The position numbers and the translations under genes were made by a program. Below, in pieces: positions 9,577 to 19,083 of a DNA stretch of 64,000 nucleotides; position 1 is the stretch's first letter; each line of letters starts with the position of its first letter. The notes under the pieces were generated by a model, which searched no databases, was not told the DNA's origin, and saw only the letters and a program-made list of their open reading frames with translations. The stretch comes from Planctomycetota bacterium (lineage in GTDB: Bacteria; Planctomycetota; Planctomycetia; Gemmatales; Gemmataceae): the NCBI GenBank assembly GCA_021809185.1, contig JAKBAI010000004.1:1-64000 (forward strand), written 5' to 3'.

Positions 9577-10737
9577 ATGATGAAATCTATTTTAGATCAA
9601 ATAAATTCGATTATTGAGCAGGTCAATAAACTTCCGAATGGCAATACCAAGATAGAGCTGATGGAAGAAGCGATTCGGTTGGCAGATGTTCACCAACGTC
9701 CGGACATCGGCTTCGATCTTCGCGATCAGTTAATGACAGTAGCTACTTTTTGTGGGGCACCGGAAAAGACGCTGGTAGCTTTTAGTTGGTGTTTGGCTCA
9801 ATGCGATCAAAATCCAGAAGAATTTGATCAACTCCAGTTGCTGTGGAAATATAAATGGGTGGTAAGCTCGCTCAAATATTTTCCCCATATCCGTCTTGAT
9901 CAAATCAATCAAGCAATGGAGGATATGACAAAGCGTTATCAGGGATGTGGTCTAGGGCTTCGTCCAGTGTATAAATTGGCCTGTGAGCATGCCATGGCGC
10001 GTAAAGATTATCCTCAGGTTAAACATTTTCAGCGGTTGTGGCGCTCAAGTCCGATTGGTAGCGGTAACGATTGTGCGGCGTGCGAGCGTGATTCACAAGT
10101 TGGGTATTATTTATTCGATGGCGATATCGATCGCGCTTTCAAGGCTGCCGAACCGATCGTAACTGGTCAAATGAAGTGCGGGGAGGTTCCGCATGTAACT
10201 TTACCTCAGTTATTGGTTCCTTTATTACGCAGAAAAGATTATGCGAAGGCAACGCATTATTATTTCTGGGCGACGAGATTGTTAAAATATAATCCCGATT
10301 TTATTTCAGAATATGGTAAAATTCTCACTTTTTTGGCGCTAACAGGGAACCCTAATGAGGGCTTGCCGATTTTAGAAGCGATGCTACCGGCGGTCATGGA
10401 AACGAAAGCCTTGTCCAGAAGATTTTATTTCCAACTTGGGACAAGTTTATTATTGCATTATTTGCAGGAATCTGGATCTGAACAGATTTCGATCCGTATC
10501 CCCAAAGAATTGAAAGACCTTTTAGAAAAAGATTTTGCAGGAGCTAGCGGGGCTAAAGAAATAGATAAGAAGTCGATTTCTTTGCAATCGTTTATCCAAT
10601 GGGTCGATGCCGATCTGCAACGTATCGCCACTCTGTTCGATAAACGCAACGGAACCGATGCTTTTACCCGAAATATTGAAGATTCAAAAAACGATCGCGA
10701 GCTTTTCTGTTTAATCCCTCTTAAAGCGGTCGATTAG
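9577..10737 (+). CDS. TPR-like helical protein, paralogue B (Cys type)
   Basis: The 386-aa product is the closest relative of paralogue A, about two-thirds identical by eye over the first 180 residues. It keeps all landmarks: LPNGNTKIELMEEAIRLAD near the N-terminus, FSWCLAQCD, LLWKYKW, RPVYKLACEHAM, the C166-x2-C169 and C201 set followed by H206, VPHVTLPQLLVPLLRRK and FDKRNGTDAF near the end. There is no signal peptide or membrane segment. A 225-bp gap separates it from A, long for an operon, so it may have its own promoter. The close A/B similarity suggests a recent duplication relative to C and D. Confidence 0.85.
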   Translation: MMKSILDQINSIIEQVNKLPNGNTKIELMEEAIRLADVHQRPDIGFDLRDQLMTVATFCGAPEKTLVAFSWCLAQCDQNPEEFDQLQLLWKYKWVVSSLKYFPHIRLDQINQAMEDMTKRYQGCGLGLRPVYKLACEHAMARKDYPQVKHFQRLWRSSPIGSGNDCAACERDSQVGYYLFDGDIDRAFKAAEPIVTGQMKCGEVPHVTLPQLLVPLLRRKDYAKATHYYFWATRLLKYNPDFISEYGKILTFLALTGNPNEGLPILEAMLPAVMETKALSRRFYFQLGTSLLLHYLQESGSEQISIRIPKELKDLLEKDFAGASGAKEIDKKSISLQSFIQWVDADLQRIATLFDKRNGTDAFTRNIEDSKNDRELFCLIPLKAVD

Positions 10738-11081
10738 ATCATATCTATCGAACTCATGGAAATAGAAAGTTACCAAAAGAGCGAATGGGAAACTGAAATC
10801 GGTCTTAATATCTTATCGTTTAATCCAACTTAGTAACAAGGTCTTGAAGAATGTTAGGGTCTTGAAGAATCCTAATGGCAATTTGTAATCGCATTTCAAT
10901 TATTTGAGAACGCCGTTTAGCAATTGTTGATGAATTTTGCTTGATCATCAAGTATAATAATAGAAGCTATAACGAAATAGAGAAGGATTGGTTCTTTAAA
11001 CAAATAGAAGTTCAGCGATTGACCAAGAAAAAGAAAATGAAGTTCACTGCTGATCAACTGTTTTTCCAAGAAAGGGAAAAT
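10738..11081. other. Gap between paralogues B and C
   Basis: This 344-bp AT-rich gap contains a short imperfect duplication (GTCTTGAAGAAT at about 10841 and 10859). An in-frame upstream extension of gene C begins at 10941, but it has no counterpart in the other paralogues and is treated as non-coding. Confidence 0.4.
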
Positions 11082-12233
11082 ATGAAAGAAAGCGTTCAAT
11101 CGATTCGAGAGCTATTGAAACAAGCAAAGACAATGCCTCATGGTCCAACAAAAATATCGATGCTCAAGAAGGCGATCGATCTTAGCGATAGCTTTCAGCA
11201 AACTCGACTAGGGTTTAGATCACGTAGATATTATCTTGATGCATCCCGTTTTGGTGGGTCTCCATCGTTGCGTTTTGCAGTCTTTAGTTGGTGTTTAGGG
11301 CAATGTGATCGCGATCCAGATCAGTTTGATGAGAACGATCTATTGTGGGAATATAAATGGATGATTTCCGAAATGATTAATAATGCTGAAATACCACAAA
11401 GACAGCTTTTTGATGCCATAGCGGATATGAAGAAAAGGTATGAAAGGAATGGATTATCGCTCAAACCGGTATATAAGCTACAACGGATCGAAGCAACCGA
11501 TCGCGGCGATTTTGCTGCGGCAAAAGAGTACAATCGTTTATGGCAATCGGCTAGTAAAGATGGAATGAACGATCCCGATTACGGAGATCGAAACGATTTT
11601 GTTTCGTATTTGGTGCAGCAGAAGCTTTATGAAAAAGCGTTGAAAACGGCATTGCCGATCCTTGACAAATCGATTCCCATGGATGATAATCAGGTGGTGC
11701 CTCATTCGACGTTGGGACATATCGTTGTCCCTACCTTTCTACTGAAAAAATATGATGACGCCCGCCGATATCATCAGTGGGGAATACGACTGATTCGGAA
11801 TCAACTCGATTATCTAGAAGAATCGGGAAAGCATTTGATGTATACCGCCCTCAGCAAAAATTACGCAAAGGGATTACAGATCATCGAATGGAATGCTATC
11901 TTATATTCCGAGTCGATTAACGTAGGAAGCCGATTTGTTTTTTCTCTTGGCGCCGTGTTGTTGTTCCGATTGATGGTTCGGGATAATATCGAGAAAGTTT
12001 CGCTGCGTGTATCGAAAGAGAACAGCTGGTTTCGTCCAGATGGGGAGTATTCTGTCCCCGATTTGTTAGCGGTTTTTGAGGAAGATTGTAAAAGTACTGC
12101 TGATGCGTTTGATCAACGCAACGGTTCAAAAAGATATATGGAACAGTACCAGGACTTAGAGGAGTTAGCAAGTTTGGCAATCGACCAGCCAATTTCGTAT
12201 GAACGAACGGAGGGAGATCCGAGTGAAGATTAA
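11082..12233 (+). CDS. TPR-like helical protein, paralogue C (Cys-less type)
   Basis: Starting at 11082, the product is 383 aa and aligns end to end with the other three copies; AAGGG lies just upstream. An alternative start at 10941 would add 47 residues that have no counterpart in the paralogues. It keeps FSWCLGQCD, LLWEYKW, RFVFSLGAVLLFRL and FDQRNGSKRY. The cysteine motif of A and B is replaced: DCxACERD becomes DPDYGDRND, and the third Cys before VPH is also gone, while the His of VPHST remains. It is shared with paralogue D, so C and D form a second subtype. No signal peptide is present. Its role is unknown and is presumably linked to the Hsp90-like protein. Confidence 0.82.
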   Translation: MKESVQSIRELLKQAKTMPHGPTKISMLKKAIDLSDSFQQTRLGFRSRRYYLDASRFGGSPSLRFAVFSWCLGQCDRDPDQFDENDLLWEYKWMISEMINNAEIPQRQLFDAIADMKKRYERNGLSLKPVYKLQRIEATDRGDFAAAKEYNRLWQSASKDGMNDPDYGDRNDFVSYLVQQKLYEKALKTALPILDKSIPMDDNQVVPHSTLGHIVVPTFLLKKYDDARRYHQWGIRLIRNQLDYLEESGKHLMYTALSKNYAKGLQIIEWNAILYSESINVGSRFVFSLGAVLLFRLMVRDNIEKVSLRVSKENSWFRPDGEYSVPDLLAVFEEDCKSTADAFDQRNGSKRYMEQYQDLEELASLAIDQPISYERTEGDPSED

Positions 12234-12585
12234 GCAGAACGTGTACAAGGAGTCAAATATTCAAACCCAAATAAAATTTCATTTGAACAATCGGATTTAG
12301 GGATTCTAAAAGCTGGTTGAAATTGATGATCAAAAGTTGGAAGGGGGATAGAGTGACAAAGGAATCGGAAAATTTAGAGGCTCCCCTAACTAAAAATAGG
12401 GAGTGGAAATTTTAGTTGACGATGCCATTCAAAATAGCGAAAAGTGTTAGTTGGTAGAAAGAGATTTTTTTATTTTCGGATTGAATATAGTAGAGTTGAA
12501 AGTAGTAGAGTTGAATATAGTAGAAAAAATGAATGATTGTAAACGGAATATGAAAAATCGATCGATATTTTGATTTTTTGACAGG
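12234..12585. other. Gap between paralogues C and D, with repeat
   Basis: This 352-bp gap holds a 15-bp tandem repeat at 12481-12525 (listed separately). I see no terminator hairpin with a U-tract, so read-through from C into D is possible. Confidence 0.4.
12481..12525. repeat. 15-bp tandem repeat, three copies
   Basis: The unit TTGAATATAGTAGAG occurs three times; the middle copy has AAG in place of TAT and the last copy ends in A. It lies 60 bp upstream of paralogue D. Confidence 0.85.
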
Positions 12586-13722
12586 ATGATGAAAGTAGCT
12601 TTCATGAAAGATATACCCAGAGATATACTCGAATTGGTTAGCCAAGTTCAGAAATTACCACACGGGCCTGCCGAAATTGAACTGTTGGATGAGGCTATTC
12701 GTTTGGCGGATAATTACGGGAGAGCCGATTTGGGGTTTTCGCTTCGCAAGCTGATGCTTTCAGCAGCGGCCTTTGGAGGTGCACCGGATAAGCTTTTGGT
12801 GGCTTTTAGTTGGTGTTTATCGCAGTGTGATGAGGATCCTGAGCAATTTCCAGAAGTGGATATTTTATGGGAGTATAAATGGGTGATTGGCAATCTTCGC
12901 AACTTCCCGCAAATAAGCAGAGATAAAGTCGAAGAGTTGTATGTAGATATGGATCATCGTCTCAAGAAAAATGGTTTCAGCGATCGTCCTGTATTAAAGT
13001 TGAGATGGCGATCAGCGATGCACTCTGGCGAAATGGAGAAAGCGGCGATGATCTTCAATCGTTGGAAAATAGCGCCGATCGATCGTATAAATGACCCAGC
13101 AGTGGGGGACAGGAATGATGTAGTCGAATACGAATGTATTCGCGGGAATTATGAAAAGGCATTAAGGATAGCCGCCCCGATTTTATCTGGAGAACTGGTG
13201 AACGAAGGAGCGGTGCCACATACAACGTTAGGGATGGTTGTTTTACCTCTTTTTCACCTAAATCAAGTGAAAAGAGCGGTGAATTATCATTATTGGGGGA
13301 TTCAATTAATGAATAAAAACCCGCAATATTTATACCAATTTGGCCAGCATCTGGAATTCCTGGCTCTAACGGGGAATCTGGAGCGGGGATTGCGTATTTT
13401 AGAAGCGGTCTTTCTTCATTTTTTGCAGTCAAAAGCCTATTTTCGGAAGTTTCAATTTGCTCTAGGGGCGTTGCTATTATTTCGCATTTTACGAGAAGAT
13501 AATCGCCAGGAAATTGCGTTAAAGCTACCTAAATCATTTCCCCTCCATGAAAAGGAAGGCCGTTATTCAACGGAATCGATCATTACCTGGCTAGAAGCGG
13601 AATTAGAAGAGATAGCGAATTTATTTGCCAATCACTTTCAGAATCGGCATGCTCACCAGACAATCGCTCGGCAGGCCGATTTACAAAAACTCCGCAGGGA
13701 TTATCCGATTCATCGAAAATAA
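12586..13722 (+). CDS. TPR-like helical protein, paralogue D (Cys-less type)
   Basis: This 378-aa protein is the fourth member of the array. Landmarks retained are LPHGPAEIELLDEAIRLAD, FSWCLSQCD, LLWEYKW-like ILWEYKW, VPHTTL, the HYWG segment and RKFQFALGALLLFRIL. As in C, the A/B cysteines are replaced (INDPAVGDRND, and Glu in place of the third Cys), while the His of VPHTT stays. The C-terminal FDxRNG of the others has drifted to a form with HFQNRHA. The start is uncertain: two adjacent ATGs at 12586 and 12589 follow AGG too closely, and a Met at residue 7 is possible. It ends 44 bp before the convergent cytochrome/WD40 gene. Confidence 0.82.
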   Translation: MMKVAFMKDIPRDILELVSQVQKLPHGPAEIELLDEAIRLADNYGRADLGFSLRKLMLSAAAFGGAPDKLLVAFSWCLSQCDEDPEQFPEVDILWEYKWVIGNLRNFPQISRDKVEELYVDMDHRLKKNGFSDRPVLKLRWRSAMHSGEMEKAAMIFNRWKIAPIDRINDPAVGDRNDVVEYECIRGNYEKALRIAAPILSGELVNEGAVPHTTLGMVVLPLFHLNQVKRAVNYHYWGIQLMNKNPQYLYQFGQHLEFLALTGNLERGLRILEAVFLHFLQSKAYFRKFQFALGALLLFRILREDNRQEIALKLPKSFPLHEKEGRYSTESIITWLEAELEEIANLFANHFQNRHAHQTIARQADLQKLRRDYPIHRK

Positions 13723-13765
13723 TTGGGCTTGAATTTAAATACGGATAAAAACCCAACGGCGTAAT

Positions 13766-15538
13766 TTATTTCTTTTTTATAACAGGCCCCTTTTTACTAG
13801 GTGATTTTCCTGGTTGATCTTTCTGTTTGGCGATAGGCTCTTTGGGACTGGCTTTGGGAGGAATTGGTTGCGAAAATCCGGGGGAGCCGTTCCAACTTTT
13901 AACCACAGTTCCGGATTTGACATTCCATATTTTAATATCGCCATTGAAATCGGCACCCGCTAACAAATTCCCATCAGGAGAGAAAGCAATAGCAAAGACA
14001 AAATCGGTTAATCCTTGTAAAACTTTGGTTTGATTGCCGTTGGATCGATCCCAAAGTCGTACCGATTTATCGGCGGAGCAGGAAGCCATGATGGGTAGTT
14101 GAGCATGGGGGATCAATTTTAGGATTTGATCGCCGTGGCCGCCAACAGAGCGAATCTGTTTAGCATCGTTGCCAGTTTTCCATTGGCGAATCTGATTATC
14201 GCCCCCAGCGGAGAATACCGATTTCTTATCGATGTTTTCTGCCAGACCAACTACCGAATTTTGATGTTCTGGGAAGGTGGCGATCGATTCTTTGCTAGCG
14301 AGATCCCAAGCTTTAGCGGTTTTATCTCGGGAAGCGGAATAGAGCACTTTGCCGTCTTGGCTAAAAAGCAATGAAAAGACCCAATCGGCATGATTTTCTA
14401 TGCTCTGTTCGAGTTGCGGTTTAAGAGGGTCTTGAATATTCCATAGTCGGATCTGGCGATCGCATCCCGCCGCAGCTAATTTTTTTCCATCCGGCGATAG
14501 TGCTAAAGCTAGGATAGAATCGTCGCTATCGAGTAACTGTTTGCGCATGGTTTTTGGATCATCGACGCCATTTAGACGAGTAGCTTTATCGGAAGAACTA
14601 GCTTTATTGGTGGAACCTATCTTAGCAATGGCAGATAATTGGAGGTCATAGAGGCGAACATCCCCTTCTTGTCCTGGTCTTCCGCCCGCAACCGCCAAAA
14701 AGCTGTTTGGTAAGAAAAGCATCGCATAAGCTCTTTCGGCTCGTGTACTGACTCGGCATACTAACTGCTGATTATCCAGGCGATATACCAATAATTCATG
14801 GTAACCGCCCACGATTAAAAATTGGTTGTCAGGAGAAAAAACTAACGCATTGATCGGCATCGGAAAATCGTATTTTTCTGGTGGTGCGGGGGGATGCCAA
14901 CGCATGCGTAATTCCTTCACCAGATCGTTTTTGGGAGATACCTCGGAATCTAATTTCGCCCCCGCTGCGATCCAGCGTTTGATGATTTCCGCTTTTTCTT
15001 TGGGAACCGGAGAGAGATTATCCTTTCTAGGCGGCATTCGTCTTTCTGCATCGGTTACCATCAATTCCCATAAATCACTTTCTTCTGGTTTACCGGGTGT
15101 TATCGTTTCTCCAGAACTACCACCGGCCATCAATTTTTCGAAGGTGATCATTTCATATTTACCTGATCGCTTTTTGGAATCGTGGCAAGCAAAACAATAT
15201 TCTCCCAAAATGGGAGCTACGTCCCGAATAAAACTTATTTGCTTGGTATCGGTAATAGCTGATTCCTGTTTCTTTTTGTCTGAACTAGATGGTTGTTTTG
15301 GCAACGGTTTTTTTTCATCTATTCCTGAGTGCGCTATCATTCTCCTTTCTGTGTTTTCTACTGTGCTTCTTACTATACTTCTCTCTCTAATCCTATTAGT
15401 ATTCTCTTGAGTATTCTCTTGAGTTCTCTCGTTGGTGCTCCCCTCTGAAACAACCGGCATCCGCAACATCAGATAAAGAAGTAGAATAGCCATAAACCCG
15501 CAGAAAACACAGAGACGATATTTTTGTAAAGATAACAT
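13766..15538 (-). CDS. Planctomycete-type cytochrome c domain plus WD40 repeats, membrane-anchored
   Basis: The 590-aa protein starts with a signal anchor (VFCGFMAILLLYLML, about 11-25) and a Thr/Arg-rich spacer. Residues about 103-195 are a planctomycete cytochrome C (PSCyt1-like) domain with one haem motif CFACH (115-119) and a Met-Pro-Pro (168-170) that can give the sixth ligand. Residues about 210-545 carry WD40 repeats, seen as ALSPDGKKLAAAGCDRQIRLWN, LLFSQDGKVLYSASRDKTAKAWD and related units, likely one seven-bladed propeller. The tail is rich in Lys and Pro. It should lie outside the cytoplasmic membrane and may be an electron-transfer or haem-sensing scaffold. This fusion is typical of planctomycetes. 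It is convergent with paralogue D. Confidence 0.93.
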   Translation of the reverse strand: MLSLQKYRLCVFCGFMAILLLYLMLRMPVVSEGSTNERTQENTQENTNRIRERSIVRSTVENTERRMIAHSGIDEKKPLPKQPSSSDKKKQESAITDTKQISFIRDVAPILGEYCFACHDSKKRSGKYEMITFEKLMAGGSSGETITPGKPEESDLWELMVTDAERRMPPRKDNLSPVPKEKAEIIKRWIAAGAKLDSEVSPKNDLVKELRMRWHPPAPPEKYDFPMPINALVFSPDNQFLIVGGYHELLVYRLDNQQLVCRVSTRAERAYAMLFLPNSFLAVAGGRPGQEGDVRLYDLQLSAIAKIGSTNKASSSDKATRLNGVDDPKTMRKQLLDSDDSILALALSPDGKKLAAAGCDRQIRLWNIQDPLKPQLEQSIENHADWVFSLLFSQDGKVLYSASRDKTAKAWDLASKESIATFPEHQNSVVGLAENIDKKSVFSAGGDNQIRQWKTGNDAKQIRSVGGHGDQILKLIPHAQLPIMASCSADKSVRLWDRSNGNQTKVLQGLTDFVFAIAFSPDGNLLAGADFNGDIKIWNVKSGTVVKSWNGSPGFSQPIPPKASPKEPIAKQKDQPGKSPSKKGPVIKKK

Positions 15539-15993
15539 TTGTATTTAAGCCTTTTATTAATTTACATTTTCATTCATTTATGGTTGCTAATCCATAACTG
15601 GTTCTAAATAAGTTAAGTTAATCGCTTAGCTTTAAACCACAAGGTTGAAAGAGCATCTTGAGGATCAAGAATTTTTTTTTCATTCGTGTTCAATTCGTGT
15701 TCAATTCTTGAATTCATTGGCAGAATATTATTGTATGAGAGATTTTTATTGAATGGAAGAGCACTTCAGGAAAAAGTAGGATAAAGTCAAGAGATACGAT
15801 GAAAATGGACAAAGGAAGATAGACCGCGGTTTTCTGGTTTTCTCTGCATTTATGTCGTTTGATTTCAGTTAAAAACCAAAGATAGTTCGGAAAAGGTAAA
15901 AGCGAGCAGGAACTAGTAAGATCCTTGCTCGCTTTAGTGTTCTTTATCAATCCAATTGGAAATTGATTATTTCGATCCAAATTTATCTTAGAA
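15539..15993. other. Intergenic with the TolC terminator
   Basis: This 455-bp stretch lies between two minus-strand genes. It holds the strong hairpin at 15898-15935 that ends the TolC-like gene, then the promoter region of the cytochrome/WD40 gene. A short duplication (TTCGTGTTCAATTC-like) lies near 15683-15705. Confidence 0.5.
15898..15935 (-). terminator. Rho-independent terminator of the TolC-like gene
   Basis: AAAGCGAGCA pairs with TGCTCGCTTT (10 bp), continued past a one-base bulge by AGGA/TCCT. On the minus strand the stem is followed by TTTTACCTTTT. It lies about 60 bp after the TolC-like stop codon. Confidence 0.85.
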
Positions 15994-18420
15994 TCATTTG
16001 TCATCTAATAAGGACGAGATTCCTGAAAGGTTTGGAGGTAAACTGTTGGTATTCGAACCGCTCGTATTCGAATTGTTGGTCCTTTGTTGTTGTTGTGGAT
16101 TCCCGGTAGCAGGTTGAAATGGAGAGCCTATTGTTGGACCATTAGCAGGACCATTTGGCATTTTTTCAGGTGCGCTGGGAATATTGGAATTTTGCAAAGG
16201 ATTACCGATCGATGACCCCGGAATCCCAGGAGCATTGTTCGAAGCCCCTGGAGCAGAACTAGATCCTGAATTAGGTAGAGGAGTATTCACATCGTCATTT
16301 GCCTTAAGCTGATCGAGAGGAATACGATTATTCGTGACAATCGGGTAATTCGATTCGGGTTGGAATGGCGAGATAGTAGGTGCTTTTTGAGCCTGAGCAT
16401 TCGGCATCGATTTAATAAAATCTCCGAATGGATTGTACAGATTCAATTTCGATTGCGAATCGGGAGGCATAGGTAATTCTGTTTCGACTTTCGGAGCATT
16501 TTCTAATAAGTTAGGCAATGCGACCGGCCCATCGTTTTTAGGTGCTCCTGGTCGTTCTCTCAAAATGATACCACTGGTGCGCTCACGAAAATGATCGGTT
16601 GCCTTTTTGAGGGCATTGGTGGGTAGTTGCCCTTCGCCAATGGTGATATTGTTGTAGTCCAAAATCGTTCCTTTGGAATACTGGAATCTCGCTAAAAAGA
16701 TATTGTAGTTGGCAATCGCTTGATGTTCCTGGCCGAGAGAAGCGGCAAAGTTTTGCTGAGCGGTAAGCAAATTCAAGAGAGAATCTTTACCAAGACGAAC
16801 GCGGACGATCAAGCCCTCGAGCTGCTGCGCGTACGACTTTCGTTTCTCGCGTAACAGCTTGATTTGTTCGTAATAAGAGACTAATTGTTGCAGAGAGATC
16901 AGAACATCGATTTCTGCTTTTCGTTGAGTATTTTGTAACACGGTATAAGCTCGTGCTAGATTGAGCCGTGAATTCCTAGTCGCTGCATGGGCATCGCGGG
17001 TACCGAGTGGGACATTCAAACGGAATCCCATAGTCCAGCTATTAAAATGATCATGAACAAAGCTATTCAAAGCATTCGAATCTGGGCTGCCATCGAGAGA
17101 GTTTCCAATTCCGTTTACGTTATAACTACTGTAGAATCGGAGGTCGGGACGCATACCGTTTTTCTGCAACATTAAATCCATCTGACGGACTTTCATTTCC
17201 TGCCGGGCTTCATTCAATTCTGGCCGATACATGCGCATGTCATTCACTGCTTGCGAAAAGTTAGGCATGAAAGGAGAAAGAGTGGGGGCATCGGCAGGGA
17301 CGATTCGAGTACCATCTTGACCAGGTAGCCCCAGGAGGGATCGCAATTCTTTTTCAGCAGTTAGAACATTTTGCAAAGCGATCAATCGGCTATTGCGGAA
17401 GTCATAAAACTGCCCGCGAACCTGTGCTAATTCATATTCTGTATTTTTACCCGAAGCGACTAGAACGGTATACAAATCGTAAGTAGTACGTGCCTGCATA
17501 AGACCTTGTTCAGCGGCATAGAGATTCCAATAAGCGGCGTAGAGATTCCAATAAGCGGCTTCGACGTTGAAGATCATGTTATTGACGTGACGCTGAAATT
17601 CATAGCGGCCCTGATCAAAGCGGACGCGCGTCACCATAATCCCATCAACAGTGGTTCCGCCTGATGGCCCAAGATTGGCAATCTGAATAGAGCCTGGGTG
17701 CTGTGGCAAAAGCTGATTGATCCCCACCCCGAAACTCTTTAACAACGGTTGTTCAAATTGGAAAGTCAACGCGGGCTGATAGGCAGGATTGACCACTTGG
17801 AATCCTGTGGGAACTGCGGACAGTTTTGTATAGTTTGTACTTAGCGTGATTCCTGCCAGACCACCAGTAGGTAACGGTTTATAGACCCCGGAGCTGAGAG
17901 AGGCAAAATCCCCATTTTGGAAATTGGTCAAAGCATTCAAGACCGCATTATCTGCTTTTTGCCACTGCATGGTACTCAAAAATTGAGCATCGAATTTCGA
18001 TAAGGCACGCTCGATATTAGATCCCAGTACAGCAGGATCGACGGCAAAGGCCCGGATCGGATCATCTCCCCCAAACGCTCCCCCGGAGGAGTTGCCTAAT
18101 AGAGGATTCGATTGCCCCGTTAGAGTACTGATCCCTTCATTCCCCTTTTCCAGGGCGATTGAAAAGGCTTCTGCCATTGATAGATATTTTGGCGGTGCAT
18201 CCGGATTGAGCACCGTTCGAACTTGGCTCGGACCGTCATAGTATGGTACGTTAGTACCAATCCCAGGGTCGGTTTCTAACAATGGATTATTGGATAACCG
18301 AAGCATCTCATCCTGATCGTTTTCGGTTATATATAATGGTTGTTTGCAGCTCGCCAGTGAAATGGCTAAGAAAGCGATCCACATCATCATATGCTTCCGA
18401 ATTCTACGCCACCGAATCAT
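15994..18420 (-). CDS. TolC-family outer membrane efflux lipoprotein with long disordered tail
   Basis: From the ATG at 18420 the product is 808 aa. GGGGA six bases upstream supports this start over one 72 bp earlier. The N-terminus is basic, then hydrophobic, then LASC (Cys about 25), a lipobox, so it is probably a lipidated outer-membrane protein. The middle part (about 120-615) has two TolC-type helical hairpin repeats, including YWNLYAAEQGLMQARTTYDL, LRSLLGLPG and the second-half YEQIKLLREKRKSYAQQLEGL. These proteins form the outer-membrane exit channel of RND, ABC or MacAB exporters. The last 190 residues are rich in Pro, Asn, Ser and Gln and are probably disordered. No membrane-fusion or pump gene is nearby, so its partner is unknown. 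A strong terminator follows. Confidence 0.9.
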   Translation of the reverse strand: MIRWRRIRKHMMMWIAFLAISLASCKQPLYITENDQDEMLRLSNNPLLETDPGIGTNVPYYDGPSQVRTVLNPDAPPKYLSMAEAFSIALEKGNEGISTLTGQSNPLLGNSSGGAFGGDDPIRAFAVDPAVLGSNIERALSKFDAQFLSTMQWQKADNAVLNALTNFQNGDFASLSSGVYKPLPTGGLAGITLSTNYTKLSAVPTGFQVVNPAYQPALTFQFEQPLLKSFGVGINQLLPQHPGSIQIANLGPSGGTTVDGIMVTRVRFDQGRYEFQRHVNNMIFNVEAAYWNLYAAYWNLYAAEQGLMQARTTYDLYTVLVASGKNTEYELAQVRGQFYDFRNSRLIALQNVLTAEKELRSLLGLPGQDGTRIVPADAPTLSPFMPNFSQAVNDMRMYRPELNEARQEMKVRQMDLMLQKNGMRPDLRFYSSYNVNGIGNSLDGSPDSNALNSFVHDHFNSWTMGFRLNVPLGTRDAHAATRNSRLNLARAYTVLQNTQRKAEIDVLISLQQLVSYYEQIKLLREKRKSYAQQLEGLIVRVRLGKDSLLNLLTAQQNFAASLGQEHQAIANYNIFLARFQYSKGTILDYNNITIGEGQLPTNALKKATDHFRERTSGIILRERPGAPKNDGPVALPNLLENAPKVETELPMPPDSQSKLNLYNPFGDFIKSMPNAQAQKAPTISPFQPESNYPIVTNNRIPLDQLKANDDVNTPLPNSGSSSAPGASNNAPGIPGSSIGNPLQNSNIPSAPEKMPNGPANGPTIGSPFQPATGNPQQQQRTNNSNTSGSNTNSLPPNLSGISSLLDDK

Positions 18421-19083
18421 ATTTATCCCCATTTGATGCTCAATCATTTCCTTATGAAAGTCAAACCATGAAGCACAAACCATGAAGCACAAAACGATAA
18501 ATGGTCTATCTGCTTTCTTTCACATCGGTAATAAAACAGATAAACTTTAACGGTTTTATTGATTTTGCTTAGGCATTTTTTGTGGCAAATTCCATTTTTG
18601 GAAATCGTTTTAAATATTTTGTTTCTTTTCCTTAATTTATTTTTCTAGATCAACTAGCTAAAATAATTAAGATTAAGCGATTCTGATCGGTTCAAGAAAA
18701 TGGGGCAAACGTTATAGATTATTCGTGATAGAATGGGTTTTTTAGCTTATCCGAAATAGTTTAATTATTACCAGTGCCAAATTGATCGAGGCCAGTGTCA
18801 CGTTATTTACCTTCAGCTCTTATCAACTCAGCTTTTTAACATCCCTAATTTCAATTACCTAATTTCAATTAACTGATGTTAAAGGTGTTCACGAATATCG
18901 TAAACGATATAACTCCCCCTAAATATTATGCGTAAATATTATCTCTTTGGAATCAGAATCGAATCATGCTGTCATTACGCACCAATTTTTCATACAAGGA
19001 TATGGAAGGATAAACGTTTCTAGCTTCGAACCGTTTACCTTTCGGTACTCTGCATGAATCAATATAAAAGAAAGACAGCAATG
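18421..19083. other. Intergenic, small duplication only
   Basis: This AT-rich 660-bp gap has a perfect 14-bp tandem duplication (CCTAATTTCAATTA twice, 18844-18871). No gene or terminator is evident. Confidence 0.4.

Noticed and set aside
10941-11081. 47-residue upstream extension of paralogue C
   Set aside because: The other three paralogues have nothing similar, and a better-placed ATG with AAGGG upstream gives a matching N-terminus.
15714-16004. 96-codon minus-strand frame overlapping the end of the TolC-like gene by 11 bases
   Set aside because: It runs straight through the strong terminator hairpin at 15898-15935, has AT-driven composition and no recognisable motif.
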